From Muricoccus nepalensis (lineage in GTDB: Bacteria; Pseudomonadota; Alphaproteobacteria; Acetobacterales; Acetobacteraceae), in the NCBI RefSeq assembly GCF_006438825.1, contig NZ_RCZP01000014.1, positions 1 to 64,000 on the forward strand: a DNA stretch of 64,000 bases, written 5' to 3'. Positions 25,092 through 33,071 of this stretch are shown in pieces (positions within the stretch are counted from its first letter, which is position 1; the number at the start of each line of letters is the position of its first letter). Made by a program: the position numbers and the translations under genes. The notes under the pieces were generated by a model that worked only from the letters and a program-made list of their open reading frames with translations, had not been told where the DNA came from and searched no databases.

Positions 25092-25880
25092 TCAGCGCCC
25101 CTGGAAGACCGGCTTGCGCTTCTCGGCGAAGGCGCGCTGGGCCTCGCGCGTGTCCTCGGTCCGGGCGAGGGCTACCGTCTGGCTCTGCTCGTAGCGGTAG
25201 CCGTCGCGCAGCGGCATCTCCTCCGTCAGGTTGAAGGAGCGCTTGGCCGCCTGCACGGCCAGCGGTGCCTTGGAGGCGATCTGGCGGGCGATGGCCGTCG
25301 CCTCCTCCACCAGCCGCTCGCGCGGCACGCAAAGGGAGGCCGCGTTCATCCGGTAAAGCTCGGACCCGGTCATGCGCTTGGCCGTGTAGATCATCAGCCG
25401 CGCGTCGGACGGACCGAAGAAGCGCAGCACGTGGCGCACGCCGCCGGCGAGGCCCACATCCACCTCGGTCATGGACAGGAAGGCGTCCTCCGCCACCACC
25501 AGGATGTCGCAGCACAGCGCCAGCACGCAGCCCGCGCCGATGGCCGCGCCGTTCACCGCGGCCACGATCGGCTTGCCGCACTCCATCACCGCGTCGAAGG
25601 AGGCGCGGACGAGACGGTTGTGGCGGGGATAGCCGCCGGGCTCCTCCGCCAGGTTCGGCCGCTCGCGCAGGTCCGCGCCGGCGGAGAAGGCGCGGCCCTC
25701 GCCGGTCAGCACCACGGCGCGCACCGCGGCCGTGTCGTGCAGCACGTCGAAGACGCGGACGATCTCCTCGCGGAAGCGCCGGTCCTGCGCGTTCACGGGC
25801 GGCGCGGTAATGGTGACGGTGGCGACGTGCTCTTCCAGCTCGACGCGGAAGCGCTCGAGCCCCTCCAGACCCGGGATCAT
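25092..25880 (-). CDS. Enoyl-CoA hydratase/isomerase family protein
   Basis: A 262-residue crotonase-fold protein. GRAFSAGADLRERP and NGAAIGAGCVLALCCDILV are the CoA-binding and oxyanion-hole segments. One catalytic Glu candidate is in MTEVDVGLAGGV. It would hydrate, or isomerise, the enoyl-CoA produced by the dehydrogenase encoded 1 bp downstream. The C-terminal EDTREAQRAFAEKRKPVFQGR is typical of this family. Confidence 0.92.
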   Translation of the reverse strand: MIPGLEGLERFRVELEEHVATVTITAPPVNAQDRRFREEIVRVFDVLHDTAAVRAVVLTGEGRAFSAGADLRERPNLAEEPGGYPRHNRLVRASFDAVMECGKPIVAAVNGAAIGAGCVLALCCDILVVAEDAFLSMTEVDVGLAGGVRHVLRFFGPSDARLMIYTAKRMTGSELYRMNAASLCVPRERLVEEATAIARQIASKAPLAVQAAKRSFNLTEEMPLRDGYRYEQSQTVALARTEDTREAQRAFAEKRKPVFQGR

Positions 25881-25890
25881 CCCTCTCTCC

Positions 25891-26499
25891 TCATTCCGCG
25901 GCGTTGGCGGGCTGCTGCGCGGGGGGAAGCGGCGCGAGGCCGCTCTCCGGCGCGGCCAGCACCGGCGCGACGCCGTCCGGCAACGGGATCTCGTGCGCGT
26001 TCAGCGTCATGGACACCATCGTGTAGTAGCCGATGACCGCGGTGAGCTCGACGACGCCCCGCGCGCCCCAGAGCGCGCGCGCCGCGTCGTAAGTCGCGGG
26101 CGGCACGCGGCCCTCCAGCTGGAGGGCCCGCGCGAACTCGTAGACGAGCGCCTCCTCGGGATCATCGAAGACCGGCGGCTCGCCGCGCCGGATCGCGTCG
26201 ATCGCGGATTGCGGGATGCCGGCCTCGGCTGCCACGCGGGCATGGACCCACCATTCCACCTGGCTGGACCAGCGGCGGCCCGTGACCACGATGGCCAGCT
26301 CGTTCAGCCGCTTCGGAAGCACGGTGCCGAAGCGCAGGATCTCGCCCAGCGCGGACCAGCGCGCGGCGAGGTCCGGGCTGTGGATCACGGCGCGAAGAGG
26401 GCCGATGACCTGGCCGCGAGGGCCGGCGACAACGGAATCATAGACCTTGCGCTGCTCCGGGCTCAGCTCATCGGGGCCGGGGAGGGGGATGCGGGCCAT
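25891..26499 (-). CDS. Carboxymuconolactone decarboxylase-like (AhpD-fold) protein
   Basis: A 202-residue protein from ATG 26499. The AhpD/CMD core is seen in LPKRLNELAIVVTGRRWSSQVEWWVHARVAAEAGI, the helix that carries the active-site region, followed by LVYEFARALQLEGRV. The redox CxxC of AhpD is absent; the CMD-type EWWVHARVA sequence stands in its place. It therefore probably belongs to the decarboxylase/hydrolase branch. It lies 10 bp before the enoyl-CoA hydratase and 13 bp after a CoA-transferase, so it belongs to the same catabolic operon. Exact reaction unknown. Confidence 0.85.
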   Translation of the reverse strand: MARIPLPGPDELSPEQRKVYDSVVAGPRGQVIGPLRAVIHSPDLAARWSALGEILRFGTVLPKRLNELAIVVTGRRWSSQVEWWVHARVAAEAGIPQSAIDAIRRGEPPVFDDPEEALVYEFARALQLEGRVPPATYDAARALWGARGVVELTAVIGYYTMVSMTLNAHEIPLPDGVAPVLAAPESGLAPLPPAQQPANAAE

Positions 26500-26512
26500 G
26501 CTGGCTCTCCTC

Positions 26513-27745
26513 TCAGGTGACGCCGCGGGCGGCGAGGCCGGCGATCTCGCCCGCGTCCAGCCCCAGCTCCGCCAGCACCTCGTCCGTGTGCTGGCCCAGC
26601 GTAGGCGGGGCGCGGTCGAAGCGCAGCGGGCTCTCGGCGAAGCGCAGCGGGCTGACCACCTGCGGCACGGTCCCGGCCACGGGGTGGGGCAGGTGGCGCA
26701 GCATCGCGCGGTGGCGGATCTGCGGGTCGTCAAAGACCTCGGGCACGGTGTTGATGGGCGCGCAGGGCACGCCGGCCGCGTCCAGCGCGGCCATCAGTTC
26801 CGCGCGCGGGAAGTCGCGGAAGCGCGCGGCCAGCAGCGGCGTCAGCGCGGGGTTGTTGCGCACGCGCGCGGCGTTGGTGGCGAAGCGCTCGTCATCCGCC
26901 CATTCCGGGCGCCCGATCGCCTCGCAGAGCTTGCGGAACTGCCCGTCGTTTCCCACCGCGAGCACGAGGTGCGCGTCGGCGCAGGGGAACACGTCCTGCG
27001 GCTGGATGTTGGGGTGCCGGTTGCCGCCGCGCTTCGGCGCGCGTCCGGAGAGGAGCCAGTTCGTCGCCTGGTTGGCCAGGAACGCCGCCTGCACGTCGAG
27101 CATGGCGAGGTCGATCGTCTCGCCCAGGCCGGTCTCGTTGCGGCGCGCGACGGCGGCCAGCACGGCGACGGCCGCGTACATCCCGGTCATCAGGTCCACG
27201 ATCGGCACGCCCACCTTCTGCGGGCCGCCGCCGGGCGCGTCGTCGCGCTCGCCCGTCACGCTCATCAGCCCGCCCATCGCCTGGATCGCGAAGTCGTAGG
27301 CCGCCTGGTCCGCGCGCGGCCCGTCCTGCCCGAAGCCGGTGACGGAGCAGTAGATGAGCCGCGGATTCACGGCGCGGAGCGAGGTGGCGTCCAGCCCGTA
27401 TTTCGCCAGCGCGCCCGCCTTGAAGTTCTCCAGCACGATGTCCGCGCCCTCGGCGAGGCGCCGGATCACCGCCTGGCCCTCGGGCTTGGCCATGTCCACC
27501 GTCACGCTGCGCTTGCCGCGGTTCACGGCCAGGAAGTAGCCGGCGTCCTTCGTCGGGTTGCCGTCCCGGTCCTTCAGGAAGGGCGGCCCCCAGCCCCGCG
27601 TGTCGTCGCCGGCGCCGGGGCGCTCCACCTTGATCACGTCGGCCCCGAGATCGGCGAGGATCTGCGTCGCCCAGGGCGCCGCCATGATGCGGCTGAGGTC
27701 GAGCACCCGCAGATGGGAGAGCGGGCCCTGTCGCGCCTCAGTCAT
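26513..27745 (-). CDS. CaiB/BaiF type III CoA-transferase (second copy)
   Basis: A 410-residue protein from ATG 27745. LDLSRIMAAPWATQILADLGADVIKVE, VLENFKAGALAKYGLD and the probable catalytic Asp184 (GVPIVDLMTGMYA) define the family. It is clearly diverged from the first copy, so it likely handles a different acid. Its start overlaps the end of the GST gene by 8 bp. The block thus has two CoA-transferases and two dehydrogenases, suggesting two successive activations or two entry substrates. Confidence 0.92.
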   Translation of the reverse strand: MTEARQGPLSHLRVLDLSRIMAAPWATQILADLGADVIKVERPGAGDDTRGWGPPFLKDRDGNPTKDAGYFLAVNRGKRSVTVDMAKPEGQAVIRRLAEGADIVLENFKAGALAKYGLDATSLRAVNPRLIYCSVTGFGQDGPRADQAAYDFAIQAMGGLMSVTGERDDAPGGGPQKVGVPIVDLMTGMYAAVAVLAAVARRNETGLGETIDLAMLDVQAAFLANQATNWLLSGRAPKRGGNRHPNIQPQDVFPCADAHLVLAVGNDGQFRKLCEAIGRPEWADDERFATNAARVRNNPALTPLLAARFRDFPRAELMAALDAAGVPCAPINTVPEVFDDPQIRHRAMLRHLPHPVAGTVPQVVSPLRFAESPLRFDRAPPTLGQHTDEVLAELGLDAGEIAGLAARGVT

Positions 27746-28346
27746 CCACCGCCTCCGTCGCGCGCACGGAGGGACGCGCGCTGAACTCCGCGTGCCAGCC
27801 CGCGATGGCGGGATGCCCCGCCCGCCAGTCCAGGTCGGCGAAGCGGAAGTCGAGGTAGGAGAGGGCGCAGCCGATCGCGATGTGCCCGATGTCGAAGGGC
27901 TTGGCGGAGAGGGAAGGGGCCTCGCTCTCCAGCCGGTCGAGGGAGGCCCGCGTCTTCGCCGCGAAGCTCTCCAGCCACTCCGCCGTCTGCCGCTCCGCCG
28001 GCTTGTCGCGCTCGTTGCGGAACAGGATGAGCAGGTCCAGCAGCCCGGTGCCGAGCGCGTGCCGCGTCAGCGCCTCGAAGCGCGCCGGCTTCGGCGGGAA
28101 AAGCCGGCCGCCCGCGAGGTCGTCCAGGTACTCGACGATGGTCAGGCTGTCGAAGAGCGCGCTCCCGTCATCCAGCACCAGCGTCGGGATCTTGCTCAGC
28201 GGGTTGTCCGGCAGAAGGTCGTCGTTCGGCTTGCCTAGGCGGACCACCGTGCGGACGGTGTGGATCCGGTCCGCCAGGCCCAGCTCATGCGCCGCGATCA
28301 TCACCTTGCGCACGAAGGGCGAGCGCGGGGACCAGTGCAGCTTCAT
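27738..28346 (-). CDS. Glutathione S-transferase family protein
   Basis: The thioredoxin-like N-terminal domain starts MKLHWSPRSPFVRKVMIAAHE and continues DNPLSKIPTLVLDDGSALFDSLTIVEYLDD, the glutathione-binding cis-Pro and Ser positions. A helical C-terminal domain ends FSARPSVRATEAVDD. I chose ATG 28346 because the fold begins there (202 residues). An ATG at 28400 would add 18 residues and has the better AAAAGG ribosome site, so either start is possible. Many such proteins open ring or epoxide intermediates or isomerise dicarbonyls. First gene of the minus-strand acyl-CoA block, divergent from the binding-protein gene at 28550. Confidence 0.88.
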   Translation of the reverse strand: MKLHWSPRSPFVRKVMIAAHELGLADRIHTVRTVVRLGKPNDDLLPDNPLSKIPTLVLDDGSALFDSLTIVEYLDDLAGGRLFPPKPARFEALTRHALGTGLLDLLILFRNERDKPAERQTAEWLESFAAKTRASLDRLESEAPSLSAKPFDIGHIAIGCALSYLDFRFADLDWRAGHPAIAGWHAEFSARPSVRATEAVDD

Positions 28347-28549
28347 GCGCGAGGGGTCCGGGCAGGCATGGCGTTCCTCAATATTCGTTAGGTCAGTCAT
28401 ATGCCTTTTATGGTTCGGCCCCGGCCGCGTCCAGCCCCAACCCGCCGCCGCGCCGCAAAAGGCCTATGAGTTGACCTATTGTGTAAAGGCGCGATCCGCT
28501 GCTCTAATCCGCCCAAGCCCCGAACGGGGCGCGCGCCAGGAGGAAACGG

Positions 28550-29524
28550 ATGCGCCGCAGAGAACTCGCCGGCCTTGGCCTCGCCGCCCTCGGCGTGGCC
28601 GGCCCCGCCCTGGCGCAGGGCGAGGCCTTCCCGAGCCGCCCCATCCGCATCATCCTGCCCTACGCGCCGGGTGGGCCGACCGACGCGCTGAGCCGCGCGC
28701 TCGGGCGCGGCATCACGGAGCGGCTGGGGCAGCCGGTGGTCGTGGAGAGTCGCCCCGGCGCCGGCGGGGTGATCGGCATGGAGGCCGTCGCGAAGGCCCC
28801 GCCGGATGGCTACACCATGGGGATCGGCGGTACCGGCTCCCTGGCCGGCACGCTCAGCCTCATGCCGCAGACGCCCTACGACCCGCTGAAGGATTTCGCC
28901 GCCATCTCCATGATGGCGACGGTGCCGGAAATCCTCGCCGTGCACCCCGGCGTGCCCGCCCGCAGCGTGGCGGAGCTCGTGGCCTACGCGAAGGCGCAAC
29001 CGGGCAAGCTCTCCTACGGCTCCGGCGGGAACGGGACCGGCCCGCATCTGGCGGGCGAGCTGATGCGGATGCGCACGGGGATCGACATCGTCCACGTGCC
29101 CTATCGCGGCGCGGCGCCCGCCACCACGGACCTGATCGCCGGGCAGATCCAGATGATGATCGGCGAGGGGCCGGCGATGATGCCGTTCATCCAGTCCGGC
29201 CAGCTCCGTGCCCTGGCGGTGACGACGCGGGCGCGCCTGGCGCCGCTGCCGCAAGTGCCCACCATGGCCGAGGCGGGCCTGCCCGACCTGGAGCTGGAGA
29301 ACTGGTATTGCCTGCTCGCCCCGGCCGCCGTGCCGCCGGAGCGGCTGGCGGTGCTGCGCCGCGCGGTGCTGGAGTCCCTGGGTGATGCGGAGGTGCGGAA
29401 GGTCTTCGCGACCCAGGGCGCCAACCCCGCCCCGGGCACGCCGGAGGCGCTGATGGACCACGTCCGACGAGAGATCGCCCGCTGGGCGGAGGTCTCGCGG
29501 GCGGCCGGGACAAGGGCGGACTGA
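28550..29524 (+). CDS. Bug/TctC-family periplasmic carboxylate-binding protein
   Basis: A 324-residue protein. ATG 28550 follows AGGAGG. The signal peptide (MRRRELAGLGLAALGVAGPALAQ) has a twin-Arg-like start. Family marks are FPSRPIRIILPYAPGGPTD, LSYGSGGNGTGPHLAGELM, VHVPYRGAAPATTDL and AGLPDLELENWYCLLAP. It is followed after 4 bp by the aconitase-like large subunit, so the bound solute is probably the carboxylate that this enzyme processes, or its precursor. No TctA/TctB membrane genes are present. Confidence 0.92.
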   Translation: MRRRELAGLGLAALGVAGPALAQGEAFPSRPIRIILPYAPGGPTDALSRALGRGITERLGQPVVVESRPGAGGVIGMEAVAKAPPDGYTMGIGGTGSLAGTLSLMPQTPYDPLKDFAAISMMATVPEILAVHPGVPARSVAELVAYAKAQPGKLSYGSGGNGTGPHLAGELMRMRTGIDIVHVPYRGAAPATTDLIAGQIQMMIGEGPAMMPFIQSGQLRALAVTTRARLAPLPQVPTMAEAGLPDLELENWYCLLAPAAVPPERLAVLRRAVLESLGDAEVRKVFATQGANPAPGTPEALMDHVRREIARWAEVSRAAGTRAD

Positions 29525-29528
29525 CGCC

Positions 29529-30806
29529 ATGGCCGGGCAGAGCATCGCGCAGAAGATCATCGCCCACGCCCTCGGGCGGGAGGCGGTGGAGGTGGGGGAA
29601 TACGTCACCGTCTCCGCCGACCACACCGTGTGCCAGGAGCTGTTCTGGCCGGGGCACAAGCGCAACCTGGAGCGGATCGGGGTGGACCGCATCCCCCGCC
29701 CGGACAAGGCGGTGATGGTGATCGACCACTCCACCTCCGCCGCCATGGGATCGCACCATCACGAGACGCACCGCACGCTGCGCGACTGGTGCGACGCGCA
29801 GGGTATCGAGAATTTCTTCGGCCCCGGCAGCGGCCTGCGGCACCTGGTGATGGTGGAGCGCGGCTTCGCGCGGCCAGGTCTGCTGATCTTCTCGGACGAA
29901 GGCAACATCGCCAGCCTCGGCGCCGTGGGGGCGCTGAACATCCCGATCTCGACGGAGGTGATCGTCTCCCTTATCGAGGACCGGAACTGGCTGGCCGTGC
30001 CGCCTTCCGCCCGCTTCGCCCTGACCGGCACGCTGCCCTTCGGCGTGACCGCGCGGGACCTGATCCAGACGATCATCCGCGACTTCGGCGCCACGGACCG
30101 GCTGCTGGGCTGCTGCGTGGAGTTCACCGGCCCTGCCATCGCCAACCTGTCGATGGACGACCGCCAGACGATCCTCGCCTCGCTCTTCCACAGCGGCGCC
30201 TACACCGGCGTCATGCCGGTGGACGCGGCCGCGATGGCCTATGTGGCGGCGCGCGCCGAGGGGCGGCCGTACCGGGTCGTGGAGGCGGACGCGGACGCGG
30301 ACTACGTGCTGGAGGCGCGTTACGACCTCTCCGCGATCACGCCGATGGTGACGCGGCCGCCGGACCTGCACGGCGGCGTGCCCGTGGAGACGGTGAGCGG
30401 GCAGCGGATCGACCAGGCGACGATCGGCTCTTGCGCCGGCAACCGGATCGACGACATGCGCGCCGCCGCCGAGATCCTGCGAGGGCGCCGGGTGGCGCGG
30501 CACGTCACGCTCTACATCACGCCCGGCAGCCGGGAGGTCTATTCGGCGGCCGCGCGGGAAGGGCTGCTGGAGGTCTTCTCCGATGCGGGCGCCACCGTGC
30601 TCGCGCCGGGCTGCACCACCTGCTGGGGCTACCAGGGCCAGCTGAACGACCACGAGGTGCTGATCTCCACCCAGCAGTTCAACTACCAGGGCCGCAACGG
30701 CAGCCGGCTGGCCGATGTCTACCTCGCCGGCCCCTACGCGGTGGCCGCGGCGGCCGTGGCGGGGCGCATCATCGACCCGCGCGCGATGCTGGCCGTGGCG
30801 GCGTGA
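29529..30806 (+). CDS. Aconitase-superfamily hydro-lyase, large subunit (LeuC-like, divergent)
   Basis: A 425-residue protein from ATG 29529. Length and fold match archaeal-type LeuC and dimethylmalate dehydratase large subunits. The three 4Fe-4S cysteines are kept with normal spacing: C302 in TIGSCAGNRIDD, then C362 and C365 in PGCTTCWGYQG. Two conserved active-site stretches are not: the usual GDSHT...GALG reads FSDEGNIASLGAVGALN (121-137), and the usual TSNRNFxGRQG reads STQQFNYQGRNG (380-391). The canonical His and the substrate-binding Arg are therefore missing. It probably dehydrates or hydrates an unusual hydroxy acid rather than isopropylmalate. The small subunit follows directly. Confidence 0.85.
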   Translation: MAGQSIAQKIIAHALGREAVEVGEYVTVSADHTVCQELFWPGHKRNLERIGVDRIPRPDKAVMVIDHSTSAAMGSHHHETHRTLRDWCDAQGIENFFGPGSGLRHLVMVERGFARPGLLIFSDEGNIASLGAVGALNIPISTEVIVSLIEDRNWLAVPPSARFALTGTLPFGVTARDLIQTIIRDFGATDRLLGCCVEFTGPAIANLSMDDRQTILASLFHSGAYTGVMPVDAAAMAYVAARAEGRPYRVVEADADADYVLEARYDLSAITPMVTRPPDLHGGVPVETVSGQRIDQATIGSCAGNRIDDMRAAAEILRGRRVARHVTLYITPGSREVYSAAAREGLLEVFSDAGATVLAPGCTTCWGYQGQLNDHEVLISTQQFNYQGRNGSRLADVYLAGPYAVAAAAVAGRIIDPRAMLAVAA

Positions 30807-30808
30807 GG

Positions 30809-31357
30809 ATGGCGGCGATGGACGAGACGCTGCTGCGCGGCCGCGTATGGAAGTTTGGCGACAACATCAGCGGTGACGACGGGATCATCGAGTTCTCCAT
30901 CATCCGCGAGGGCTTCGGCAAGGCCTTTGACGAGGCGGCGCTGCGCGCCATGTGCTTCCGCCGCCTCCGCCCGGAGTTCCCGGAGCAGGTGCGGCCCGGG
31001 GATATCGTGGTGGGCGGCCGGAACTTCGGCCACCACAACCACGTGGAGGTGAGCGTGGCCATCAAGGCCTCCGGCATCGCCGCCGTGGTGGTGGAGTCCT
31101 GCGAGTCCGGCATCATCCGCCGCGCTCTGAACGTCGGCCTTCCCGTCATGACCTGCCCCGGCATCACCGCCGCGGTGGAGGACGGGGACGTGCTGGAGGC
31201 GGACCCGGCCACGGGCCTGATCCGCGCCGCCGATGGCCGGGTGCTGCCCTCGCGGCCCTTCTCGCCCCGCATGGTCGAGATCTGGCGCGCCGGCGGCTCC
31301 ATCCCGCTGCTGCAGCGGGAGTTCGCCGAGCGCCGCGCCGCCGCGGCCGCGCGCTGA
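30809..31357 (+). CDS. Aconitase-superfamily hydro-lyase, small (swivel) subunit, LeuD-like, divergent
   Basis: A 182-residue protein starting 2 bp after the large subunit (ATG 30809, or ATG 30818). The swivel-domain core is visible in GRVWKFGDNISGDDGII and RPGDIVVGGRNFG, then AIKASGIAAVVVESCESGIIRRALNVGLPV. The hallmark substrate loop NFGCGSSREHA is replaced by NFGHHNHVEVSV (72-83), losing the Ser and Arg that grip the substrate carboxylate in LeuD. This parallels the changes in the large subunit, so the two have probably co-evolved for another substrate. Known family: small subunit of heterodimeric dehydratases. Confidence 0.85.
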   Translation: MAAMDETLLRGRVWKFGDNISGDDGIIEFSIIREGFGKAFDEAALRAMCFRRLRPEFPEQVRPGDIVVGGRNFGHHNHVEVSVAIKASGIAAVVVESCESGIIRRALNVGLPVMTCPGITAAVEDGDVLEADPATGLIRAADGRVLPSRPFSPRMVEIWRAGGSIPLLQREFAERRAAAAAR

Positions 31358-31358
31358 C

Positions 31359-32030
31359 CTAGGGCTTCTCCGCCGCGCCCGCTGCCCAGCCTTCGCCGCC
31401 GGGCGGGCGCTGCAGCATCGGGCGATGGAGGATCTCGCCCAGGGCGGCGTAGTAGGGGCCGCCCAGCCGCGCGATGGGTCGCATCTTCACGCTGTCCACG
31501 CGGGAGCCGTCGAAGATCTCGGCGGAGAGGTGGAAGGCGACCACCTCCACGATGTAGAGCGTGTTCACGCCACGCCCGAGCGGCACGATCCGGTCCAGCC
31601 GGCACTCCATCTGCACGGGAGAGGCCGCGATGCGCGGCGGGCGGACGCGGCGGCTGGGCAGCAGCCCAATCCCCAGCGCCTCCGCCTCGCTGACATGCGG
31701 CGGGTACTCCTCGGCGGAGGCATGCATCGCCTCCATCGTGGCCTCCGTCGCCACGTTCACCACCAGCTCGCCGCTTGCCTGGATGTTGCGCGCCGTGTCC
31801 TTCATCGCGCCATCGCCCGCGCGGGCGGCGATGTTGATGGCCAGCATCGGCGGCGAGGTGGCGACGTAGTTGTAGGAGCTGAAGGGAGCGGCGTTCACGC
31901 GCCCTTCCGTGTCCACCGTCGTCACCCAGGCGACCGGACGCGGCACGACGCAGCCGACGATGAGCTTGTAGGCGACGGCCGTGTCCAGCCCCTCGCCGTC
32001 GATGAAACGAAACCTATCCTCGGCCGTCAT
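31359..32030 (-). CDS. Flavin reductase-like (FMN-binding split-barrel) protein
   Basis: A 223-residue protein. ATG 32030 follows GGAGGG and is preferred over the longer open frame. Residues about 25-110 read LIVGCVVPRPVAWVTTVDTEGRVNAAPFSSYNYVATSPPMLAI, the flavin-binding signature of the flavin-reductase/NAD(P)H:FMN family, often found as a partner of monooxygenases. No monooxygenase gene is adjacent. It is convergent with the aconitase-like pair, 1 bp apart. Confidence 0.88.
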   Translation of the reverse strand: MTAEDRFRFIDGEGLDTAVAYKLIVGCVVPRPVAWVTTVDTEGRVNAAPFSSYNYVATSPPMLAINIAARAGDGAMKDTARNIQASGELVVNVATEATMEAMHASAEEYPPHVSEAEALGIGLLPSRRVRPPRIAASPVQMECRLDRIVPLGRGVNTLYIVEVVAFHLSAEIFDGSRVDSVKMRPIARLGGPYYAALGEILHRPMLQRPPGGEGWAAGAAEKP

Positions 32031-33071
32031 GCCGGTCCCTCCAGGAGGCGCAGCGTCGCGCGCCGTCTTCAGCTTGATGTTGGTCCGCACGACGTCGCTT
32101 CGGTAGGTACCGTCCGCGACGAGGACGAGCGTTCCCCTGTGTCCAGCGCCGCGCGGCGGACGCCGGCGACGTGCGCGTTCCGCGGAAGCCGCAGCGCGCC
32201 CGCGCTCTCCACGCCGATGGTCAGCGTTTGCCACGCATCCATCGCCTGCACGCCCTTTAGGTCGGAGACGAGGCGCAGCGCCATCGTGCTGCGGAGCTCC
32301 GCTTCCCTCACCAGCGGGATGAGGCGCGTGTCGAGAAGGACGTCGGCGAGGAGGCTTGGCTAGCAGCGGTGCCAAGGAGGGATGGCGCGGTGTGGCGCCC
32401 AAGAGCAGGCAACATAAAGCGGCTTGCCTCCCACGTTCCTCAGGGACCAGCTCCTTCACATCCGATAAGTTCGTCCTATTGGCCGTTTAAGTCAATAGGA
32501 TGACCTTTTGACGCCCTGTGGCGAGACGGGTATGACGCCGGACTGAGCGTAGAACTGCCTTGAGCGACGAGACGTAGATCTACGACCTCCACGCCGAACT
32601 ACGGAGCGTGCATCAGCCCGTTCTGCTGATGGCGGGTGAGATGGACAGCGCCAGGCCGAAGACGATGCGCGGCATGGCGGGGTTATACCGGACGCTCGCT
32701 CCGACGAGTTTCCCAGTGCGGGCCACATGCCTTGCATCAAGCATCCCAAGCTGTTGAACGCGGCCGTGGCGGCGTTCCTGGCCGGGGGACACGCTCTTCA
32801 TACAACCGACGCATGGGATCATCAGCGCAATTTCAGTTGGGCATCGCACGGCGCGACATAAGCCGGAAGGAGGGCCCTGGCTAACAGAAAGCCCTTCGCA
32901 TGTTGAGGTCCGATGGCCGGAACGACCAGACTGAGGCAGCCTGACCAGATGACGACAGATTTAGCCACCTGTCCTCGGTACGGCTTGCTGGCCGACGTCA
33001 TCAGCCACACCGCACGCCTTGTTGCGTGGGGGCGGACAGTATCCAGTCACCCCTCAGCAATGGAGGAACCC
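32031..33071. other. Long intergenic region with one unassigned open frame
   Basis: There is no recognisable gene between the flavin reductase and epoxide hydrolase starts. On the minus strand an open frame runs 32359-32069, with residues such as LLADVLLDTRLIPLVREAELRS at one end and MDAWQTLTIGVESAGAL further on. It has protein-like composition, but its first start is a GTG at 32311 and I match it to no family. It may be a gene remnant. From about 32,480 to 33,000 the base composition is lower in GC than the surroundings, and I see only the inverted repeat at 32474-32500. Confidence 0.5.
32474..32500. promoter_or_regulatory. Perfect 8-bp inverted repeat, possible operator
   Basis: TCCTATTG and CAATAGGA flank an 11-nt spacer. 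There is no T-run, so a terminator is unlikely. The dyad sits upstream of both the minus-strand flavin reductase region and the plus-strand epoxide hydrolase. The half-site CCTATTG also occurs at about 28475 before the Bug-protein gene, but without a partner. Confidence 0.4.

Noticed and set aside
28471-28499. TTGACC before the 28550 gene as a sigma-70 promoter.
   Set aside because: No acceptable -10 box lies 16-18 bp downstream.
29529-31357. Calling the pair leuC and leuD.
   Set aside because: Active-site motifs needed for isopropylmalate are missing, and the context is a Bug-protein operon instead of leucine biosynthesis.
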